Below, piece by piece: positions 24,690-31,461 of a stretch of 64,000 nucleotides of DNA; within the stretch, counting starts at the first letter, position 1; the number at the start of each line of letters is the position of its first letter. The notes beneath the pieces are model-generated. The model made no database searches and was not told the origin of the DNA. It saw only the letters and a list, made by a program, of their open reading frames with translations. A program made the translations under genes and the position numbers. This DNA comes from Actinotalea sp. Marseille-Q4924 (GTDB lineage Bacteria; Actinomycetota; Actinomycetes; Actinomycetales; Cellulomonadaceae), in the NCBI RefSeq assembly GCF_916618755.1, contig NZ_CAKAKB010000004.1, positions 372,001-436,000 on the forward strand, given 5' to 3'.

Positions 24690-25381
24690 GCGGCGCCCAC
24701 GTGCGCCCGGTCGCCCGGGATGTCGTCCTCGTCGCGGACGCCGTGACGGTGCGCTACCGCTCCGGCCCGGCCGTCGTCACCGTGCTGGACGGCGTGTCGC
24801 TCACCGTGGCGGCGGGTGAGGTCGTCTGCCTGTCGGGGCCGTCCGGGTCCGGCAAGTCGACCCTGTGCCACGTCGTCGCGGGGTTCGAGGACCCGTCGTC
24901 GGGCACGGTCACCGTCGCTGGGCAGGGACCCACGGGCCTGCACGACTGGGCCGCGATCGCCGTCGTCCCGCAACGGCTCGGTCTCGTGCCCGAGCTCACC
25001 GTCGCGGAGTCGGTCGCCCTGCCCCGGGCCCTGCGCGGCGCCGCCGCGGACGCCGCCCACGACGGCGGGGCAGGGCTTCCCTCGGTGCAGAGCCTGCTCG
25101 CCGAGCTGGCGCTCGACGGCCTGGGCCACCGGTACGTCGGCGAGACCTCCATGGGCGAGCAGCAGCGGACGGCGATCGCGCGGGCGAGGTCGCTGGACCC
25201 GACCCTGCTGGTCCTGGACGAGCCGACGGGCAGCCAGGACGACGAGCACGTCGACCGGGTGCTGGCAGCGATCGGCGGCGCCGCCGTGCGGGGCTCCGCG
25301 GTCCTCGTCAGCACGCACGACGACCGGGTCCTCGCCGTGGCCGACCGGGTGGTCGGGCTCAGCGACGGTCGGGTCACCTGA
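24686..25381 (+). CDS. ABC transporter ATP-binding protein (second of two)
   Basis: 231 residues. Walker A is GPSGSGKSTLCHVVAG, Walker B LLVLDEPTGSQDD and the H-loop STHDDRV. The signature is altered to TSMGEQQRTAIAR, so LSGGQ reads SMGEQ. Because the other ATPase has a canonical signature, the pair may form an asymmetric heterodimer with one weakened site. The GTG start is fused to the previous stop (GTGA), so permease and both ATPases form one translational unit. Confidence 0.87.
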   Translation: MSGAHVRPVARDVVLVADAVTVRYRSGPAVVTVLDGVSLTVAAGEVVCLSGPSGSGKSTLCHVVAGFEDPSSGTVTVAGQGPTGLHDWAAIAVVPQRLGLVPELTVAESVALPRALRGAAADAAHDGGAGLPSVQSLLAELALDGLGHRYVGETSMGEQQRTAIARARSLDPTLLVLDEPTGSQDDEHVDRVLAAIGGAAVRGSAVLVSTHDDRVLAVADRVVGLSDGRVT

Positions 25382-25413
25382 TCGCGCGCGCGACCGGGCC
25401 GCCGTCGCGCGAC

Positions 25414-25953
25414 TCAGACGAGCCCGGAGGCGTCGTCGTGCGCCGTCCCTGCCGTGAGGCGCTCGGCTCTCACCTCCGCGGCGAACCGCGCCAGCAGGCG
25501 CGCGAGGTGCTCCCGGTCCGCCGGTGACCAGCCCTCCAGCAGCGCACCGAGGCGATGCGCACGGAAGGCCAGCGCCCGGCCCGCGAGCGCGGCGCCGTCG
25601 TCGGTGAGGTCCAGGCGCACGCGTCGCCGGTTCCTCGCGGACGGCGCCTTCACGACCACGCCCGCACCGATCGCCCGGTCGACGAGGCGGCTCGCTGTGG
25701 ACGGCGCGACGTCGAGCGCCTCGGCGACGTCGGCGACGGTCGCCTCACGCCCGGCGGCGCGGGCGGACCGCAGCGCCTCCGCGACGAGCAGGGTCGACGA
25801 CTCGACGTGCCGCGGTGGAGGTCCGGCGCCGGCCGATCCGGCGCCGGGCGGCACGTCGGCGACGGCGTCCGGCGCGCTCCAGAACCGGCGGAGCGCGAGA
25901 AGAGCCGCGTCGAGCGTCCCGAACGCGGGGTCCCGGACGAGGCGGTCTTTCAC
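25414..25953 (-). CDS. MarR-family regulator
   Basis: 179 residues with a winged helix (VADVAEALDVAPSTASRLVD, then RRVRLDLTDDGAALAGRA). It probably represses itself and the divergent NmrA-type gene through the palindrome at 25952-25972. I place the start at the GTG 25953, since TACGAT lies six bases upstream (leaderless) and overlaps the operator; an in-frame GTG at 25968 is the alternative and would put the operator inside the gene. Confidence 0.85.
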   Translation of the reverse strand: MKDRLVRDPAFGTLDAALLALRRFWSAPDAVADVPPGAGSAGAGPPPRHVESSTLLVAEALRSARAAGREATVADVAEALDVAPSTASRLVDRAIGAGVVVKAPSARNRRRVRLDLTDDGAALAGRALAFRAHRLGALLEGWSPADREHLARLLARFAAEVRAERLTAGTAHDDASGLV

Positions 25954-25972
25954 ATGTGTATCGTACACACGT
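25952..25972. promoter_or_regulatory. Palindromic MarR operator covering both divergent -10 elements
   Basis: ACATGTGTA-TCG-TACACACGT, arms matching at eight of nine positions. Leftward TACGAT (25965-25960) and rightward TATCGT lie inside it, so a bound dimer would block both promoters. The MarR gene begins at its left edge and the NmrA-type gene 14 bases past its right edge. Confidence 0.65.
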
Positions 25973-25985
25973 CAAGGAGGTCCCC

Positions 25986-26903
25986 GTGGAACCACCCGTC
26001 CTCGTGCTCGGCGCGACCGGCACCGTCGGCTCCGCCGTGCTCGCCGAGCTGCGGGCGCTCGGTGTGCCGGCGCGCGCGGCCGTCCGACGGTCCGGCCAGG
26101 CGGTGGCGGGGGCCGCGGAGGCGGTCGCGTTCGACCTCACCGAGCCGGCGACGTGGCCCGGTGCCTTCGCGGGCGTCCGCACGATGTTCCTCCTGCGGCC
26201 CCCCGCCGTCTCCGACGTGCGCCGGGACCTGCTGCCGGCCGTGGCCGCCGCGCGGGAGGCGGGCGTGGGGCACGTCGTCCTCCTCTCGCTGCAGGGCGCC
26301 GACCGGATCCCGGTGGTGCCGCACGCCGCGGTCGAGGCATGGCTCCGTCGGTCGGGGATGACGTGGACCTTCGTCCGCCCGTCGTTCTTCTGCCAGAACC
26401 TCCTGACAACCCACCTCGCCGACGTCCGCGACCGGCGGGTCCTGCCCGTCCCGGCCGGCGGCGGGCGCACCGCCTTCGTCGACGCCCTCGACGTCGCGGC
26501 GGTGAGCGCCCGCGCCCTGGCGGAACCGGCCGCCCACCGTGACCGGGCCTGGACGGTGACGGGCCCCGAGGCGCTCACCTACGAGGAGGTGGCGGCGGTC
26601 CTCACCGGCGAGCTCGGGGTCGAGGTCCGGTACACGCGTCCCGGCGTGCCCGGGTGGGTGCGCCACGCCCGCCGCACCCTCGGCCTGCCGTGGCCCATGA
26701 CGGTGGTGACGGCCGGCATCTACACGACCGCACGGCTCGGTCTGGCCGCCGGCACCACCGACGACGTCCGGACGGTCCTCGGGCGTGACCCCGTCGACGT
26801 CGCTTCGTTCGTCCGGCGCGAGCGTCGTGCCTGGGCGCCGGTCGGGCCGGGCGGCGCACCGCCCGACCACCCCGCCCCCACCACGCACGGAGGACACGCA
26901 TGA
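25986..26903 (+). CDS. NmrA-family NAD(P)-binding oxidoreductase
   Basis: 305 residues, an atypical short-chain dehydrogenase. The Rossmann motif is VLVLGATGTVGSAVLAEL at the N-terminus, and YEEVAAVLTGELG with the C-terminal helices matches NmrA/SDR-a proteins, which include redox sensors and quinone reductases such as QorB. The GTG at 25986 has AAGGAGG five bases upstream. Controlled probably by the divergent MarR protein. Its stop overlaps the ATG of a 12-codon remnant. Confidence 0.85.
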   Translation: MEPPVLVLGATGTVGSAVLAELRALGVPARAAVRRSGQAVAGAAEAVAFDLTEPATWPGAFAGVRTMFLLRPPAVSDVRRDLLPAVAAAREAGVGHVVLLSLQGADRIPVVPHAAVEAWLRRSGMTWTFVRPSFFCQNLLTTHLADVRDRRVLPVPAGGGRTAFVDALDVAAVSARALAEPAAHRDRAWTVTGPEALTYEEVAAVLTGELGVEVRYTRPGVPGWVRHARRTLGLPWPMTVVTAGIYTTARLGLAAGTTDDVRTVLGRDPVDVASFVRRERRAWAPVGPGGAPPDHPAPTTHGGHA

Positions 26904-26935
26904 TCATCGCCCTGCTGGGCGCGACCGGCGCCTGA
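26900..26935 (+). pseudogene. Vestigial start of a second NAD(P)-binding gene
   Basis: ATG followed by MIIALLGATGA and a stop. The eleven residues are the canonical beginning of a Rossmann-fold oxidoreductase (GATGxTG), with a GGAGGACACGC ribosome site and an ATGA overlap with the preceding gene. Downstream the DNA carries no matching reading frame. This looks like the 5' stub of a deleted downstream gene. It could instead be a fortuitous leader peptide. Confidence 0.5.
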
Positions 26936-26986
26936 CCGGACGCGCGGGCGTCCCCGCATCGGCCTCCTCCGCGGCGGCCTCGCGCC

Positions 26987-26992
26987 TACAGT
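26987..26992 (+). promoter_or_regulatory. -10 element upstream of corA
   Basis: TACAGT, 48 bases before the corA start, leaving a short leader with a strong ribosome site (GGAGGAGGAA). Confidence 0.4.
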
Positions 26993-27040
26993 GCGGGAGG
27001 GGCGGCTGCCGCGCCGCCCGCCAGGGGAGGAGGAAGCGAC

Positions 27041-28141
27041 GTGGCTCACGACGACGACGGCGCGCCGCAGCCGCGCAGGGGCGAGTCGTCCCCGCGCGCG
27101 ACGGCCCAGCGCGACCTCTCCCACGACGACCGTCCGGTCGGCACGATCGGCGACTGCGGCGTCTACGAGCACGGCGTCCGCCGCGGCGGCCGGATCCCGC
27201 TGAGCGAGGCGGCCGCCGCGGCCGCAGCAACCGAGGGATTCGTGTGGATCGGGCTGCAGCAGCCCACGCACCAGGACATCGCCGACGTCGCCGTGCAGTT
27301 CGACCTCCCGCCCCTCGCCGTCGAGGACGCCGTGCGGGCGCACCAGCGGCCCAAGCTCGAGGCCTACGGCGAGGTCCTGTTCGCCGTCCTCAAGCCGGTG
27401 CGCTACATCGACTCCGAGGAGGTCGTCGAGGTCAGCGAGGTCGCGATCTTCCTCGGGCCGCACTTCGTCATCACCGTGCGACACGGGCACAGCGACGTGC
27501 TCACGGCGGTGCGGGCCGAGCTCGACGGCGGGGCCCATCCGCTCCTCACCGACTTCGGGCCGTCGCTGGTGCTGTACCGGGCGGCAGACCTCGTGGTCGA
27601 CGGGTACGAGCGCGTGCTGGAGGCGATCGGCGCCGACGTCGACGAGATCGAGGAGGAGGTCTTCGGCGCCGGGGAGGACGACCACGCGGAGCGCATCTAC
27701 AAGCTCAAGCGCGAGGTGGCCGAGTTCCGGCGCGCCGTCGTCCCGCTGGCCTGGCCGTTCGAGCGGCTCGCCACGGCCGCCGTCGGCCACGTCCCCGACT
27801 CGACCGCCCACCACTTCCGCGACATCCACGACCACGTGCTGCGAGCCACGGACCAGCTCGAGGCGATCGACCGGCTGCTGACGGACGTCCTGCAGGCCAA
27901 CACCGCACGCGTGGCGACCGCCCAGAGCAAGATCGCCCTGCGGCAGAACGAGGACATGCGCAAGATCTCCGCGTGGGCGGCGATCGCGCTCGTCCCGACC
28001 GCGGTGGCGGGCATCTACGGGATGAACTTCGAGCACATGCCCGAGCTCGAGTCGCGGTACGGGTACTTCGTCGTGCTCGGCGTCATCGGTGTCATCTGCT
28101 TCACGCTGTACCGGGCCTTCCGGCACAACGGCTGGCTCTGA
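27041..28141 (+). CDS. corA: CorA-family divalent cation transporter
   Basis: 366 residues. A large cytosolic N-terminal domain precedes a long helix and two C-terminal membrane segments; the selectivity motif GMN is at residues 327-329 (VAGIYGMNFEHMPEL), followed by a YGYF-type stretch. Carries Mg2+ or Co2+ into the cell. The GTG at 27041 has GGAGGAGGAA upstream. Confidence 0.92.
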   Translation: MAHDDDGAPQPRRGESSPRATAQRDLSHDDRPVGTIGDCGVYEHGVRRGGRIPLSEAAAAAAATEGFVWIGLQQPTHQDIADVAVQFDLPPLAVEDAVRAHQRPKLEAYGEVLFAVLKPVRYIDSEEVVEVSEVAIFLGPHFVITVRHGHSDVLTAVRAELDGGAHPLLTDFGPSLVLYRAADLVVDGYERVLEAIGADVDEIEEEVFGAGEDDHAERIYKLKREVAEFRRAVVPLAWPFERLATAAVGHVPDSTAHHFRDIHDHVLRATDQLEAIDRLLTDVLQANTARVATAQSKIALRQNEDMRKISAWAAIALVPTAVAGIYGMNFEHMPELESRYGYFVVLGVIGVICFTLYRAFRHNGWL

Positions 28142-28150
28142 GCCCGCCCG

Positions 28151-29029
28151 TCACCGGACGGGGTCCGGGACGCCGTCCTCCCAGTTCTCGGCCGTCTGCA
28201 GCGCCCAGAACACGGTGAACAGCACGAGCAGCACCGCCTCCACGACGAACACCCAGCCGTCGACGGCGACGAACGACGTGAGCGCCTCGGCGCCGGCGAC
28301 GGCCCCGGCCACCGCGATCGTGCCGACCATGCCGACCGCGACCACCGCGTAGGCGCCGGAGAACTGGCGCGGGCTGAGCACGCGCACGCGGGCCCGCCGT
28401 CGGACGCGCACGGCGTCGAGGACGGCGACCGCCGCCACGAGGCCGAAGAACGGCACCGCGGCTGCGTAGTGGGCGGCGGCGAGGAAGCCCTCCCGCGGCC
28501 ACAGGAGGAACCAGGCCCCGAACGCGGCCCAGACCACGACCGCCGTCGTCAGGCCCCACCGGGTCGCGGTGCTCGCACGGCCGTCGGCCAGCGCCATCCA
28601 GCCCGCCGCCACGATGCCGACGGCGCCGACGACCAGGAGCGCCGCCACGTTGTTCTCCACCGCCGGCACGAGGTTCGCGGGGACGCACCGCCCGGCGCCC
28701 GGCGGGCAGCCACCGGCGACGTCCGCCGCCACGGGGGTGGGCACGAACGCCACGACGGGCACGAGCATCCCCGCGAGGTTGAGCAGCGTGTCCTCCGCGC
28801 CGGGCCGACCCGCGATGGCCACGAGGGCCAGGCCGATCGCCACGAGCGAGCCCACGAGCACCGCGCGGACGGGCGAGTAGTAGTACGCGCTGATCGAGCC
28901 GAGGAGCGGCCCGCCGGTGCGCGCCACCTCCAGGACCAGGGACGTGGCCAGCAGCAGCGCCAGCGCCACGACCGACAGCCGCAGGTACCGGTACGTCCGG
29001 ACCGTCGACAGGCTGAGCGCCTCCGGCAT
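28151..29029 (-). CDS. Multi-pass membrane protein of unknown function
   Basis: 292 residues with about eight hydrophobic segments (YLRLSVVALALLLATSLVL; VLVGSLVAIGLALVAI; LTTAVVVWAAFGAWFLLW; VFVVEAVLLVLFTVFWAL). A SISAYYYSPVR motif lies after the first segment and EDTLLNLAG after the second; I recall similar motifs in uncharacterised bacterial membrane proteins. The ATG at 29029 has GAGGAGGGGG upstream. No function is offered. Confidence 0.7.
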   Translation of the reverse strand: MPEALSLSTVRTYRYLRLSVVALALLLATSLVLEVARTGGPLLGSISAYYYSPVRAVLVGSLVAIGLALVAIAGRPGAEDTLLNLAGMLVPVVAFVPTPVAADVAGGCPPGAGRCVPANLVPAVENNVAALLVVGAVGIVAAGWMALADGRASTATRWGLTTAVVVWAAFGAWFLLWPREGFLAAAHYAAAVPFFGLVAAVAVLDAVRVRRRARVRVLSPRQFSGAYAVVAVGMVGTIAVAGAVAGAEALTSFVAVDGWVFVVEAVLLVLFTVFWALQTAENWEDGVPDPVR

Positions 29030-29113
29030 TGGCGTCCCCCTCCTCGTCGCTGCGCCGGAGGCTATGCCGCGCACCCGGACGGTGCCAGCGGCGGCCGGGG
29101 TACGGTCCGCACC

Positions 29114-29857
29114 GTGGAGCTCTCGGTCCTGGTGGTCGTCGTCGGCCTGGTCGCGGCGTTCGTCTTCGGGGTCTCCAAGACGGCCGTGCCCGCGGTGGGC
29201 GCCTTCGGGGTGGCGCTGCTCGCGACGGTGCTGCCCGCGGTGCCCTCGACCGGTGTCGCCCTGCCCGTGCTCATCGTCGGGGACGTGTTCGCCATCGCCC
29301 TGTACGGGCGGCATGCGGAGTGGGGTCTGCTGCTGCGCCTGCTGCCCAGCGTCGTCGTCGGCCTGGCGGCGGGATGGGCGCTGGTCCGGTTCGCGGACCC
29401 GACCGTCGTCACGCGGGTCATCGGGGCCGTCCTGCTGCTGAGCGTGGGAGGGGCGCTGGTGCGACGCCGCGGGACGGCCGACGACGACGCCCCGGCGGCC
29501 GCGGGCGGACCGGTCGCCCTCCTGCTCGGCGCGGGCGCGGGCCTGTCGACCATGGTGGCCAACGCCGGCGGGCCGATGATGACGCTCTACCTCCTGCGCA
29601 TGCGCGTCGGGGTGCTGGGGTTCCTGGGGTCCGTCGCGTGGTTCTTCGCGGCGGTGAACCTGCTCAAGGTGCCGTTCAGCGTGGGGCTGGGCCTCATCAC
29701 CGCCGAGTCGCTGCTCGTCAGCGCGGTCATCGCTCCCGGAGCGGTCGCCGGTGCCCTGCTCGGCCGGCGTCTCGTCCGGGGCATGTCCGTCGAGGTCTTC
29801 CGGGTCGTGGCGCTCGCGGCGACGGCCGTCGCCGGGCTGTGGCTGGTCGTGCGCTGA
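29114..29857 (+). CDS. TauE/SafE-family membrane transporter
   Basis: 247 residues with seven to eight membrane segments and the family hallmarks FVFGVSKTAVPAVGAFGVAL and GAGLSTMVANAGGPMM. Family members are linked to export of sulfite, sulfoacetate or related anions. The GTG at 29114 lies seven bases after TACGGT, a leaderless arrangement. Confidence 0.85.
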   Translation: MELSVLVVVVGLVAAFVFGVSKTAVPAVGAFGVALLATVLPAVPSTGVALPVLIVGDVFAIALYGRHAEWGLLLRLLPSVVVGLAAGWALVRFADPTVVTRVIGAVLLLSVGGALVRRRGTADDDAPAAAGGPVALLLGAGAGLSTMVANAGGPMMTLYLLRMRVGVLGFLGSVAWFFAAVNLLKVPFSVGLGLITAESLLVSAVIAPGAVAGALLGRRLVRGMSVEVFRVVALAATAVAGLWLVVR

Positions 29858-29873
29858 GGCGTACGGTCGCCCG

Positions 29874-30164
29874 GTGCCGTCGTACCGCGTCCGGATGATC
29901 GTCGGGATGCTCCACCAGGGTGTCGACCCGGCGGACGTCCTGCCCGCCGCCGCGGCGGCGGCCCGGGCCCACACGCCGGTCGAGGCGACCGCGCTCGAGG
30001 TCGTCCGAGGGCGGCCCCGGCTGACCGTCCGCTACGAGGCGGCCGACGACGTCACGGCTGCGGGCGTGGGCCGTGCCGTGGTGGAGCGGGTCGACGCGCT
30101 CGTCGACGTCGAGACCAGCCGCGTCACGCGCCGGTTCGGCGCTCGCTGGTACCCGATGCGGTGA
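29874..30164 (+). CDS. Small hypothetical protein
   Basis: 96 residues, not recognised. It reads SYRVRMIVGMLHQGVDPADV, then VEATALEVVRGRPRLTVRYE, resembling a small alpha/beta fold with RNA- or ligand-binding character. TACGGT lies six bases before the GTG at 29874. The last 41 bases overlap the convergent MpaB-type gene. Confidence 0.5.
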   Translation: MPSYRVRMIVGMLHQGVDPADVLPAAAAAARAHTPVEATALEVVRGRPRLTVRYEAADDVTAAGVGRAVVERVDALVDVETSRVTRRFGARWYPMR

Positions 30165-31038
30165 CCTGGCCGACGCGCTCCCGGGCGACGCGTGCGTGCG
30201 GCCACTCGCGCGCGCCGCGGGGGAGCACGGGGGCCGCGGCGCGCAGGGCACGGCGCAGCGCCGCCCAGGCCAGGCGCTCGCGGCGTCGCCACGGCAGCCC
30301 GTAGGCGTCCCGGAGGTCCTCGGGCAGCAGTGCCGCGGCGAGCAGCGTCGGCACCGGTCGCAGCGGGCGCGGCAGCAGCGGCGGCTCGGGCCGCAGGATG
30401 CGTCGTGAGAGCGCGCGGGCGGTCTCGCCCACGACGAGGGTCCGGTCGAGCTGGTCCTGGACGTACGCCTCGAGGGACGCGGCGTCGTCGGGCGCGTCCG
30501 GGGGCACGCCGAAGAGGCGGCCGAAGCGACGCATGTCCGCCACGTAGTCGTCCCGCTCCGACGACGGCACGGCACGGACGACGGCGTCGGTCGCGCGGAG
30601 CGCCGACCAGGCGAGCGTCGCCCACACCCACTGGGCGAGGGCGCCGTCCTGAGCGGCGTAGCCCGTGCCGGCCGGGAACGACCCGGTACCGCTGGCCAGG
30701 ACGCCCCGCACGGGCACGTGCCGGCGGCCCACCTGGCGGGCTGCGTCGTGGGCCTGCTGCACGTCGCCGAACGTGACCGTGAGGACCGCGTCGAGCGTCC
30801 CACGCAGGCGGCGCAGCGGGTCGTCCGTGAAGTCGCTGTGCGCGGCGACGCCCGCACCTACGAGCGGGTGCGCGACCTGCAGGAGCAGGGCGGCGGGGCC
30901 GGCGAGGAGGAGCGCGCGCTCCCGCCCGACGCGCCATGCCGCGCTGCCCGGCCCGAACAGGCCGGGGTCGGCGGGCGTGCCGGCGGCGGGCGGCGGCGGG
31001 AGGAACCGGCGCACCCTGGTGAGCGGACCGGTGAGCAC
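30124..31038 (-). CDS. MpaB/Lcp-like (DUF2236) oxygenase
   Basis: 304 residues. The N-terminal GPGSAAWRVGRERALLLAGP, LLLQVAHPLVGAGVAAHSDF and FGDVQQAHDAARQVGRRH segments are typical of the DUF2236 family, which includes latex-clearing protein and fungal MpaB; the conserved histidines probably bind b-type heme. The natural substrate is unknown. The start is the GTG at 31038. Confidence 0.8.
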   Translation of the reverse strand: MLTGPLTRVRRFLPPPPAAGTPADPGLFGPGSAAWRVGRERALLLAGPAALLLQVAHPLVGAGVAAHSDFTDDPLRRLRGTLDAVLTVTFGDVQQAHDAARQVGRRHVPVRGVLASGTGSFPAGTGYAAQDGALAQWVWATLAWSALRATDAVVRAVPSSERDDYVADMRRFGRLFGVPPDAPDDAASLEAYVQDQLDRTLVVGETARALSRRILRPEPPLLPRPLRPVPTLLAAALLPEDLRDAYGLPWRRRERLAWAALRRALRAAAPVLPRGAREWPHARVARERVGQVTASGTSERRTGA

Positions 31039-31284
31039 GCCCCATCATCGCCCGGCCCGGGCGTCCCGTCACGGGCCCCTGTCGGGACGAGTCATGACCG
31101 CCGACGATGGGCCTCCGAGTCCCATCAACGCATCTCGTCGGAATGGGGTGGGAGCGCTTGCGCGACGCACGGCCAGCAGCCCCCGCTTCTACGGATTTCG
31201 TCGCAAGCAGCCCGATAGGCTCCTGTATCCCGTCTGTGACTCCCGAGGATCAACCGTTTCGGTGGGAAACGCAGTGATCGACGT

Positions 31285-31314
31285 TTGACGCGCAATCGCG
31301 GCGAGAGGCATACT
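31285..31314 (+). promoter_or_regulatory. Sigma-A-type promoter in the 31039-31461 gap
   Basis: TTGACG (31285-31290), 18 bases, CATACT (31309-31314). Predicted transcription begins at about 31321, the first base of a strong hairpin. The rest of this 423-base gap, slightly AT-richer than its surroundings, holds no reading frame or RNA gene I recognise. Confidence 0.4.
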
Positions 31315-31320
31315 TCTCGT

Positions 31321-31361
31321 GACGGTCCGCATCGCCTGCCCCCTGCGCGGTGCGGACCGTC
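31321..31361 (+). ncRNA. Strong hairpin at the 5' end of a predicted transcript
   Basis: GACGGTCCGCATC (31321-31333) pairs with GGTGCGGACCGTC (31349-31361): 13 pairs, one of them G-U, around a 15-base loop. It directly follows the promoter at 31285-31314. The downstream gene has its own leaderless-type -10 at 31450, so this hairpin may belong to a separate short RNA. It lacks a U-tract, so it is not a standard terminator. Whether it is a stable RNA is unproven. Confidence 0.35.
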
Positions 31362-31461
31362 TTCATGTCCGGGCGAGGGCGCGCGGCGCCCTCCGCACCC
31401 CGCCGACGGCGCCCCGGCGCGGCACCGCCCCGCGGCCACCGACGCCCGTTAGCGTGGCGCC

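Noticed and set aside
19727-25318. An unbroken 5.6-kb minus-strand frame opposite the ABC transporter genes
   Set aside because: Only its 3' part (19727-20758) encodes a real protein, the aldo/keto reductase. The rest is an Arg/Pro/Ala/Gly-rich shadow of the plus-strand genes caused by GC-rich third codon positions.
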